A stretch of DNA of 64,000 bases from Litoditis marina (lineage: Eukaryota > Nematoda > Chromadorea > Rhabditida > Rhabditidae). The notes below the pieces were generated by a model. The model worked only from the letters and a program-made list of their open reading frames with translations. It did not search any database and was not told where the DNA came from. Each line of letters begins with the position of its first letter. Positions within the stretch are counted from its first letter, which is position 1. The stretch lies in NCBI GenBank assembly GCA_964036275.1, contig OZ038438.1, forward strand, positions 9,182,978-9,246,977, given 5' to 3'. Below are positions 35,201-47,200 of this stretch, piece by piece. The translations under genes were made by a program, and so were the position numbers.

Positions 35201-38200
35201 CTTCCAATGAAAAATCTGGGGCTTGAATGTCACATAAATCATGCTATTAAATCCCACATCACGCTATTTTGCGCACAGCAGGTTGTACAGCATTGTGAGC
35301 ACACAGTGCTGGATTCTATCTGAAAAGCAATCCTGCGCGCAGCTGTAGATGAATTTGGCAGCCGAAGGTAGACATCTTCGCCTCGCAACCCCCCTGTGCC
35401 CCTGTCTAACTTCTGACTGGAAATTTGGCAAAAGAGAATACATTTTGAAATAAAAGAGAATACATTTCGAAATACCTTCATTTTTCTGAGTAGTTGGGTG
35501 CAATCGATGTGCATCGGCTCTCCTTGTGAATCTTCTTCCATCTCAGTTATCCCCTTCAATTTAGAATTTGAGAAAGTCAGACACAATGACCGCAGAAAAA
35601 AATTCCGATTGTAATACGTATAAAAACTATGTAATAACAAGTATTCAAACTATCCACAGAACAGTATTTGGCCAATTCAACAAGGACCCGGGTATTTCGT
35701 TAACCCTACCAGGTAACCAGGTTAATGGTTAACTGTTAGGGTTAACGAAATACCGGGTTAAATAAAGAATTCGCCACAGTATTTATGGGAAAACTACAAC
35801 TATACCTATTAAAACAAAAACCAACCGGCACGGGTTTCACAAAAATGGAGGAGAGTTCTCCCTTGGCGAGTGGCTGTCCATTCACTCTATTCTCGCAAAT
35901 AAAGACATCACACTCAGGGATCTCGGTGGGACGTTCTGAACATATGTGAAACTAGGGAAACATTTCCTACTACAAGACTTAGGTGCTTTGAAAGCTAAAA
36001 ATGGGCGCGCAATGGCCTAACCAAACACAATTCAGACGATGCATATCAAGAAAGGCATTCTGAATTTAGAAAAAAACATAGAAAGATCTTACCAAAATGA
36101 TGTTATTAGGTTATTACTCTGGTATTCACCTGAAACACAAGTTTGAGGATATCTGAGCAATGTTTTCACGATCACATAAAATCATAGCGGAAATAGCATA
36201 GCCAACTAAATTTTGGGGGTCGAATAGAGCTTGTGAAGCCAACCTTTGATATATTCCTTGAGGAGAAGAACAGCGCAGTGAGTTTGAATGTCATCCACAC
36301 GACGAGTCTGGTCAGCTTGGTTGACAGCAAAAACCTGAACAAACAATTAACTAAATAACTGTATTGTCCACCTTAGTTTCACACTTTTAGTTCCCGAAGC
36401 GAAACTATATTAGGAAATGGTAGGTCAGACACATGGTCCAGCGGGAGATAAGCTATATCAAATCTCATTGACTTTATTAGTTCTGCTAAAGTTAACAACA
36501 ACCTACCTCACGCTTGTAGAACATTTTCCCCAGATCGTGTTTGATATCTGACGGTCGAGCAAACCACCCACCGCTGAACCATTCACTTCCACTGAAAAAA
36601 ATTGTTATATTTAAAAGAATCACTTCAGAAGAAAATCACATACATAGCTAACAAAATCACCCTGTAAACATGTCTAAAACCAACGTACTCTTGATCTCTC
36701 CAAAGTTTGTCGATTCGCATGACATCGCAGTAGGATTTTTGTGGATTGAAAACCAGTACAAAGTCTCCACATGCGTAATGTTTGCCGCTTTGCGTACACA
36801 TCTGATAAAAGAAGACACGACCATCCGCATCCGCATCTCCACGGGCCCGAACCTGAACAAGCAGGCCCAATTATATTTGAATAGTTAACTTGTTCAAATA
36901 TTTCTCAAAATAATAATGTTTTGGAAGTCAGAATTCGATTTTCAGGTCTACAGGTTTGCTAACTTGTTCCAAAAACTGCTGTTTTACTTTGATTTTTCGC
37001 CTCTTCTTCGAAACTTCGTTACCGGAAAGATAAACGGAAAAAATGATTTGGAGCAAACATAGGCGTGTATTTACCGAGAAGCTGGTTCATTTTTGATATA
37101 TTTCCACCACCTGACAGAACGGTGCTATTGACCGACATATTTTCCTTTTCCGAAGTGCATTGAGACTATTCGATATGAAAAAAAACAAGTATCCAACTGC
37201 TGCTTCAAGTAGACCGGGTCATACTCACAAGCACGATATTTTCATTGGTATAATAGCCAGTTTGCCTTATCCTTACCTCGGGTCGATCAATGTCGAGCAC
37301 AAACGAATCCCGCAATCGCACATCCTCCTCCGAACTAGACGAAGCTTGAGAGGATAGCTGAAAAGCGAACATTACCCATCAGTAAAAGGAACTTATGGAC
37401 ATTAGGTAATCTGGCAGATAAAGGGGTGATAGAGAGGAGAAAGTGAAAACGGCTTCGCAACTTCAGCAGTCATTTATGCAATAGAATTGTCACATCTGAC
37501 ATATAAACATAAACTCACGTCCTCAGTGTCATTTTCAGCCTTGACAAATTCACTCGCGTTGCGGACCGGGGAGAGTTGACGAGATCTCGGAGTCATCTCA
37601 AGGCAATCCTCTTCTGAGGGATGAGGCCACGACTGCAAGGGTACACATTGCCAAAAGAACGTGATACGTGAACAAATACGCAACACATACTGTGTATCGG
37701 AATCGCCAAAAACTACCTTCATCTTGACAAAATATCGCGGTTTGCCGAGATATCGCGATTCGCAGACGAAGAGATGAGATGCATCGACACCCTTGATTTC
37801 GTTAGCCAGATACGATTTAAGATGAACGACCTGCAAGAAAAACAATAAGTGAACCGAAATAAATCGGGTCTACAAGAAGGAACCCGTCAAAAACGGCACA
37901 AAAAATCTTTCCGATGACACCGAAAACAGAGAGCGTTTCATGCATTTTCCGGATATTTGGATAGCTGAACAGAAAGTTGAAGCTATCTCATAGCTGCTAT
38001 AACATGATAAAACCATTGTGTGCCCACCTGGCACTTTCCGAGAAGACGCTCGGCGAGAGCTGCGTTTTGGAAGGGGGTGAGGAACACTTCGTTCTTGATG
38101 AATCGACGGTTTGGCAGATGCAGTGTTTCACTTGGGCGATACACCCACGAGCCACTAACCATCTCATCACCAGTCTCGTTCCTTAAACCACATACTTTTC

Positions 38201-41200
38201 ATTGCGTAACATTCAAAAAAAACACGGCCACCTAGGACATAGGATATGTTCACCAACAAACGAATTAAGAACCATGAATTTTTTTTACTCACTTTGAACC
38301 GAGCCACAATTTTTGGGAGGAGTGGAGCGAAAAGAAATCGGCTAGAGAATCTTAAGCATTCACACTTGAGCTAGGCGAGCATAAAGTGCAGATAATGTAT
38401 CGAGAGTATTAGGACAACCAGAACAGTACCTGAACATCCGTTCGATTCTCATGATATGAGGCAGACCTTTCGAACAATCATCCGTACGAGCCACGTATAC
38501 GTAGGAGGGAACTGTATACTCTTCGCCTTTCACGGTCAACGAGCTCAGCTCTACCTCACCTTCCTGCAATCAGACAGTTCACAGTATTACAAGAAACAAA
38601 AGAAAACTCAGAAAACAAATGTTAATATCATATCACATTGCTTCGATCATTTGAGAGCATTTACAATATTGTAGCAATCTTCTCCCTAAACGAAACAACA
38701 CTACGCAAACATGAGTATGATCAAACTATGAGAAACAATATTAGAGGTTACATCAGAAACAGTAAAGATTACATCAAAACACCGAGATACGGCAGCTGAA
38801 CGAACAAGTACGGTGGAAAACTAACCATTTTCGCAATGTCGTCGGTACTCTCGTGTTTCTCAATGGCCATACACTCCATGACATCGTGTGAACGACGCTT
38901 TCTCACCAACTCCACCTCTTCGAGCACATCCTTAAACGAAAGCAATCTCGACTTCTCAATTTAACGAACTTCGTCTATCGTCGCTCAATAGTTTTTCGGA
39001 AAAAAGGTAACTAACAACTCAGATGCATATCATGAAAATATTTATGCCATTTGTAGAAAAGAACACTGACGAAGCGTCGTTTACCTACACAATCAGTCAT
39101 ATACTCACCTTTTCGATAACTGTAAACGCATTAGATATCAGGATATTCTTGCACTGAGCATCTCTTTCACGCAAAAATGCCACTTGTAACTGGGCGGCAT
39201 CCTCGAAGAGCTAAAATAAAATAGTTTACTTTAAAGAAATAAAAGAAATTAGAAATGTAAAATAACCGGAGAATAGAAATAAACGATATGATAACAGGAT
39301 AGGATGTGACCTACCTTGGAATCAACTTTAGCATGTTCGAGGGCTTTTTCAAAGAGATCAAAGAAGTCCTTCTGAAACCGGTCCAATCGACGATAACGAC
39401 ACTAAAATAGGGAAAAGTTTAAGATACATATTGTCATACATTACTGGTGTACGCAACTACACAGTTACACTCACAGATAAGTGTATTCACTAGCTATATT
39501 GTAACACAGCATACACTTACAATTAGGTGCAACAGACTTTTTTTACGTTCAAACCTTCACGTACTAGAGGTTCTAGCGCGAAATTCAGTTTCCACACCCC
39601 AAAAACTAGCCAACGAGCCAAGTTTTTCACAGTACGGGCTGGATCCAAATACTTGAAATATAGCAAGAAATCCAAAACACCGATGTCGTTATCAGCCGCA
39701 AAAAAGCACTTTAGGTGAATGCATTTAAATGAGACTTCTACTGTTTTTCTGTTCATCCTGTGAGATTGGCCCAAATTATTTCATTCGTACTTGTGAGTTG
39801 TTTTATCTGTATTATGTGCTGTTATATTGTTTTCTTTTTCCTTTACTGGTAATCACCAAATGATGTTCCACGATTTCCGACTCTTATTTCCGCATTTGAA
39901 TGTTCTCGTTTCCTACTGCCGATGTTTTATTTTCTCGTCTTGTATATCACATGCTTGCATGTGAATAAATCCATCAATCAAACAAGAGATGAGTAAACCC
40001 AAATTACCTTGTCGATGTTTCTCTTGATTTGGTCAAATGAAAATGGCCATTCATCTTGGGGAACTCCATTGCCTTTCAAAAGATCCGGCAGATCAGCGAA
40101 AGAATCGCTACGACAACGACCATCGATGTCCTAAACTCGTAACATTAGCAGATGTGCATGAGATGTCGTACTACATGAAGGAGAGCAAAACTACTTTTTA
40201 TCAAAAGGGTAAGACCCATTTGTAATATAATACAAATTAGAATGCTTTAAATGGAATACTTACTTAACAGAAATATCACCAATGGATAATTGTAAATTCA
40301 CATATTCATATATATATATATATATATATAACGTCGGCTTACCTTTTTGCTGAAGACAGCTCCAAAGATGTTGGTGAACATGGTTCTGATTTCAACCTGG
40401 ACTTGAGGCATGGTTTCATCGGCAGCACCCAACTCACGCTTTTTCTCTAGGAGAACACGTTGAAGGGATACAGCATCCTGAAAACAAAAAGATGAGAACG
40501 GAAGAACGAAATTGATTGAAACAAAATCTAGATAAATACACTCCTCTTCAAACCGCTAATTTTGAAATCTTGATTCCGTAATCACAACCACTGGACGAAA
40601 ACAAGAATGCAAACGTAATTTTCTGCATACCTCTTCAGTTGTAATATGTTTGAAGATGTAATGACATGAGCTCACTTTGTAGATATCGCTGCCAGTCTCG
40701 TTGTACTTGCAAGCATTGTCCAGCATCAAACCGAGATCATGAACAATATCATTCCAGGATGCGTATCCTTGTCCATTCAGACGCTGCTGAATTCGTTGCA
40801 GATCCATCGGCTTCTTGATCACCTCGTAATAGTTTGGATATTCCTGAAAACGGAACAATTATCTCGCCGCCAAATGAATTTCTGACAGCAATCTCGCAGG
40901 AGGCATCACGCTGTTAAATTTGAGCAAGATGGATTTTTCCGCTCATTAGTGTGAAATATGTGAACGATAGATAGATAGTTAATTGGTTAAGTAAAATCCA
41001 ATTACATTTTTGTGCGATATAAATCGCCATGGATTGATGAAGCACATCTTCAATTCAAAAAGCAATCATAGGAACTCAAGTACAACATGTTGAGGAGTGA
41101 TACGTCAAACTCACTTCTCTGGTTGGTAAGCGAACAAATGCGCTCGACAATTTGCGCCCATCCTCATCGACGTAGTCCCTGATACAACGCAGAAGATTCC

Positions 41201-44200
41201 ACATTCGTTTTTGATCCGAACTCAGCCTGAATACATGATTCTTCGCTTAACATGACACCATTCGTTTTGTCTTGACAACGAGCATATCGGGAAAAGTGTG
41301 AATCTCAGGTTGATGACAACGTATTGCGCGACACCTCATAGGGGAGTAGAACAGTAAAAAAAAAATACCTCGACTCATCGAACTTTTTCTCCATCTTCAT
41401 TTTTGGCGTCTTGGTGGTCAAGGATGGAGCAGGTGACCTAGAAAGGGTTGAAAAATAATATTTATAAAAAAAAATTGCGTAATGGCAATTTACATTGAAA
41501 TACAAAGGACAAAATCAACCAAAAGCCACCGCTGCCTTGCAGTAAAGCACAGAAACATAGAAAACATCCAGAGCGGGGAGGAGAGAAAAAGGGAGATGAG
41601 AAAAATAGAGAAAGAAAGAGAGAAAGAGAGGAAAGTTGACCGAAAACAAACACACGAGACAACATAACACAATCATTCCGGTGCAGTAGCAAATGGATGC
41701 AAGCTGAATACGACATATCCTCCATTCATTGTGGATCCACCATATTGCAAAGCGAATATAGTGTGAAGATCATGCGTTCATCAGATACTGGCGAACTCGT
41801 CCACAGACAGACAAAAGTCATTCTTGGAAAAATAGGTGAGCTCTGACATATATTTTGTATGATTGCCTGGATATGTCACACTTCCGTCATAAAGGCGTGG
41901 AGAAACGTAGGAAGCTATCATGCACGACGAGTGTACGGTATATTCACCTAATGGAAGAGTTGGAAGATTCGTCGTCGGACAGTCCGTAATAGCCGTTGGA
42001 TAGGCTGAATTGGGAGGGGGTGAGGCCGCCGACCGCGGCCGAGGGGCAGCCATTCGAGGCACGACCTCGCTTCTTGTCCGGCAACTTGGTCTTGAGCCAA
42101 CTGGAGAGACAGAGAACACATTCCACCCAGTTCAGGGGTTCAATTATTAGTAACAATGCCAGAGGTAATTTGGAAAACTGTTAACGGGACAGAAAGGGGT
42201 ACAAGAAAATAACCAGTTATAAAGTTGATAAATATTCTCGAACCGTAAAATGAAATACAAAATGAAGAAAACTATTTCTTTTTACTAAGCTGATCTTAAA
42301 AAGGACACAGCGCTTCAGAAAAGTTATCCTTACCCAAATTTTTGTTTGAGGAAGACAGGGCTCTCGAAGGGCGCGTCCTTTCTACTGGCATGATCGTTCA
42401 TGACTAGTTCTTCCAAACGTTTGGCGTCAACGGAGATGGCTGATCCGGGCTCGTTGAAGCGTCTTGCGTTCGCGAACATCAACCTCATATCAGACAAGAC
42501 TTGCTCAGAGGTGTCATACTGAAAAGTTGATCTAAAATACTCGCGAAGCGTTTAATCTTAAAGAATCCGTCCCGCTTTAATTTTGACTTCTGAGTTAACA
42601 ATCTGACCCTATGGCTAATGGAAAACCATTATCAAGAATATATACTTTCATATCCCTATCTTGCTTCGTTCTCTCAGAAATGCGGCTTACGTAATGACAC
42701 CGATAGGGAAGTTGCGTACGGGGTATGCTCAAAATAGCCTATAGAGGTGCAAAAACCATTTTAAAACACTCCATCACACACGAATACACAATTAGAGACT
42801 AAAAAATGAAAATAAATCTGGATGTTATAAACCAAGTCAAGTTGCGTCACAGTGAAAATGTTCATGTCCCCTTCTTTATTGCTTGATGTTATGCAAATTT
42901 TACAAACCTTGAATCAGAAAGTTTTCTCATGGTCTGTGGAAGGACATTAAGAAACTTTTTTGAGCTTTTTTAATTTTTCGTGAAACTCAAATCATAGCTG
43001 AACGGTTTCTTTAAGACCTAAACAACAAGAACAACGCACAACCAGAACTTGGAACAAACGTTTACCTTGTTGTTCTCAATCTTCGCGCGAATCATTTTCA
43101 GATCGATTGGCTGAGTGATACACTGGTAATAGTCTGGATAATCTCTGGCTGAGGGAAGGTCGACGAATGCTCCGGCTGGCCAGTAGTCATTGGAATCCTG
43201 CAACGAATAAGGCATTCATGTTTTCGGACATTAAGGATTTCCCCGAGATTTAGGCAACCTTTGTACGAGTATTCTTAGGACATTTAAGATCTACATATTG
43301 GCACTTTGGCAATAATCCGAGTATGCAGATGCAGAGCAAAACTACGCATTTTGAAAGATATAGGACTTTTTATTTTTCGAACAATTCGCCCCGCCATATC
43401 TCGAACAGTGCAGAGGGCTCATTTGACACGAATGGAAATAAAACCAATTTGTACAGATGTTCGTAATTCACTGCAAAACATGTCGAAAAGCAAGAATAAA
43501 CACTACTCCCGTATCCAAAACAAGAATAAATTGTGTACCTTATGATTGTATATAACATCCCATAGAGACATGAGTTTTTGTCGATAACGCAGCATCAGTT
43601 CGTCCATACTCTTCCTGCCCGGTTTCCCGGGGACAACCACATTGTCTGAGGACATGCCAGTCGAAATCGGCCGAGACTTCCGCGGCGAACGTGGCTTCTT
43701 CTGAGGAGGGGGAGTATCCTCAAATAAATTAAATTGTTCACAAGATAAACGAAATACAGGGCTGTCCATACCGTAAAATAAGAGATAGGGCTTCTGTGTT
43801 CTTCAATGTACTGGAAGCCGGCCACTATGAAGATGACGAATACTATAATGTACATTTAGCGAAACCCCACCGATATGGGTTAATACGGATGAAACAGTAA
43901 CACACCTTCTCGTCAGAACTGCTGTCGCCTGGATCAACTTTGGCGATGGTCTTCGGCGTTTTCGGCTTGGGAATCGCCTTTGGTTTCAGTTTCTTGTCGA
44001 AAGCCTTAACAATCAAAATGTGTGAGAATTTACATTTAAATAAAAATAAACAAACAAGGCGAAGAGAATGAAACTTACCGCTAGATCGATGCTCGGTTGG
44101 AGTTGGCGAGCTTTACGTAATGTCAACTCCTCCAACTTCTTGGCAGCAACATAGTAAGCCGATCCTTCTATATTGTACTCGCACGCATTCTCAAACACCT

Positions 44201-47200
44201 AAAATGAACTAGAACTGAACAAACAAGATAACAAAAACCACAATTTCCAAAACAACCGAAGTTCGGAAGAAAGGCACTTGATGTTCATAAACTCGAAGCA
44301 AATGCAAAGAAAATACCTGCATGCAGTCTAGCACTAATTCGGAGAGAGTGTCGTATCCACTTCTTTTCATCTTCTTGTTGATCATGAAGAATGACATAGG
44401 CTTCTTGATGTCGTCGTAGTAATCAGGATAACAACTGGAAAGTAAAAAGTCATACTTTTCTTACTTATTTGATACATGTGAATTATGCATTAGCAGTAAC
44501 CAATGAACTTGAAAAAAAAAACTACATGAGCAAGGAATAATAATAATGCAAAACCAAAATATGATTATAATCAGCCATGGGGATCTCTGGGAAATTGTGC
44601 GTAGGCTATTTTATTTTCTTAAAAATTACCTTCTACTCGGTAACTCGAGAAACGGATCGGAAAGACACATGCCCTTCTCCTTGTCATCGGGTTCGTTACG
44701 GAGAGTCCAATACAACTGCCATTTTGCATCCTAAATAAACTAGAGGTATACCCAAACAGAAATTCGACGTACAAACACAAACAAGCTGAGAATCACGAAA
44801 TATGGTTGAAAGTTTGTAGAGAGCACACAATTAGTGCTGCATGTGAGACTTACGTCACTCTCCTCACTGTCACCGTCCTCCTCACTATCTTCACTGTAGG
44901 CCTCACTGCCATAGCTAGAGCTGGACTGCTTCAACAGACCATCCACCACTCGCACTACCTTCTCACGTCTGAAAACACCAGTAAACAGCTAATCCCTACG
45001 TTCCACTACTCGTGAAGTCTGAGGTGTGACTATTCTATTATTTTTTTAAAGAAAAAAGTTCAAATTCATGATTTTGCATCACAAATAAGCAAATCGATGT
45101 TGGCGAACAACGAGCCCGTTTTTGATTTTTCTGGATACTTATGTTGTTATGTTAATAAGTTATATATATATATATGTATATATAGTTGTACCTAGTATCT
45201 TTTATAATATAAATGTTAGTAGTATAGTGGTTCAAACATTGGCTACTTCTATTTGCGGAAAACACACCAACGGAAATAAAACCCTACCTTTTACAATGAA
45301 CACCCTTCTCCAAAACGTGATCTCTCTTGTCCTTGAAGAAATCAACCAAGGCTGAAGCATCTCGATAAATTTCACTCCCCTTCCCAGAGAACTTCTGAAA
45401 AGGTTGAGAATTGATCCATAAAGTATCACGCTGTGTGAATAGCCGAATCAACTAGTGGGATCGCTTATTAATTCACATTTGTTCAGAAAGCTGACCTGAG
45501 CATTTCTGCATAGTAATCTGATATCCGTTTCTACTTCTTGCATGGTGGTGTATTGTCCAGAACGAGCTTTCTCTGCGATTCGCTTCAGATCGATAGGGTC
45601 TTTGATCTTCTCGTAGTAAATGGGGAACTCCTGAAGAAGGGCCAAGTAAGACATGTTACAATACAACCGACGATATAATTACAACAAATCGAGCTTGATA
45701 GAATAGCACAAGAATCGATCTGGGCATCCAAAACAGGTCAGACACACACACACACACTCTGTAAGAAGTGACTAATCTACAGAAAGGAACCCGTTTTTCG
45801 GTACAAATGAGTGAAATTTCATGATTTTGCATTCATAATGTGTGGGCGAGATCCGACCATTCTGACAACTGTACTGCAATATTGGTTTACCTCCTTCGAC
45901 TGTAAAACACGAAAAGGTGGCGAAATGAGACGGCCAGTACCGTCTGTCAGCTCGAGAATTCCACAAATGATATCATCTACCTGAAGAAAAAATGAATATC
46001 AAAGATTACATAAAACCGGGAATACAATCATAGGTGCGATACCCCGGTTACCTAACTTTCTCTCGGGGAATTCTCAAGTTTTCCTTTAACTAGGCTTGTA
46101 AGAACCCAATCATACACTCACAATGAGCTGGACTCACTCATACACCAGCAAGGTTGTCCGATTAGTCAGAAAAATTCAACAAACGGACTACTTTTTAGCC
46201 GAAAATATGAAAATCGGTCTACTTTTGATGAAAAATCCTAAATTTTCACTTGTTTACATCTGAAAACGGACTATTTTTTGTTGCTTAGTCAGACCTTACT
46301 GGTGTATGGACTCACTCCAATAAACCATGACCCCCCTGACCATTTCGATCCGGGACCCCCTCGCTTCGCATTAAAAACACATAAAATGACTATTTTAATG
46401 AAATTTCATAATTAAAAACCACTGGGACCCCCCTTTTAATGGCAAAAAGGTCCGGTACCCTCCGGCTGATGCGAGGGATTGCGAGTGTATGAACACAATA
46501 ATTCGGGGTTTATTGGGTAAACACCTAGGGAACCCTTTAACTCTCTTTTTTTCTGTCTTTAACCGTTCAAACCCACAAACCAAATCTATCCCAAATTAGG
46601 ACACAATAATACAATACAAAATACAAACCATTATCGACTCGACAGCATCATCGGAGGTGGTGGAAGATCTCGAGGCACGCCCAGAGGATACTGATCTGAC
46701 ATGGAAAGAACATAAACCTCCGCCAGTAAAATTACAATGTTCGCCCAATAGGAACTCGCTTTTCGAATATAATGGGAATAACTCAATTTCGCATCAACAA
46801 TCGCAAGACTGTCAGAAAGTGTGTTTTCTCTCCTGGCTATTGGGGCGTTATCAAATATGAAGAGAGAGAAAACGAGAATAATCATGCCAACTGTGCACGA
46901 CTCGTCAGCATAAAGACTAACTTAAGAAATGTACATCTACTATACACAAAAGAGTTCAACATTTACAAGAGAGAAACTTGTGTTAAAACGATCTTGTTTA
47001 ATCAGTTAGAATTTTGGAGCCCGCAAGAACGTACCTAGCGTCATCACTGGATCCAGCGTGGCTTTCAGCTCCATCCTCCTCTTCATGATCATCCTCATCG
47101 ACAGAGGTGGAAACTGGCAGCCCATTCTCCACCTTCTGTCTCGCGTCTTCGAATATGCCATAGAGAATCGAAGCATCTCGGTATTCTTCACTGTCTTCCT

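Larger units (their letters stand above)
33534..35825. other. 2.3-kb PBRM1 intron with GC-rich island
   Basis: The largest intron near the 3' end. From 33640 to about 34080 GC content and CpG frequency rise sharply above the AT-rich surroundings. An ATG at about 33798 on the minus strand opens an Ala/Pro/Ser-rich frame (MAAVPPAREPSAGS) that could reach exon 33462-33533 only through a weak GTTATA donor. The island could be an internal promoter or simply inserted DNA. A candidate small gene (35264-35541) and a hairpin (35687-35758) lie in the same intron. Confidence 0.4.
39109..43197 (-). other. PBRM1: PBRM1 exons 15-24: bromodomains 4-6
   Basis: Exons: 43066-43197, 42334-42518, 41948-42100, 41369-41437, 41115-41226, 40676-40843, 40343-40477, 40008-40130, 39315-39401, 39109-39210. 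BD4 has YPDYYQCITQPIDL and Asn621 (NARRFN); BD5 has YPNYYEVIKKPMDL and Asn820 (NACKYN). BD6 is divergent, with FSFDQIKRNI and CRYRRLDRFQKDFF and no asparagine in KALEHAKVDS. A Gly/Ser-rich linker in 41948-42100 separates BD4 from BD5. The 39402-40007 intron carries the coding-like repeat and its companion. Confidence 0.9.
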
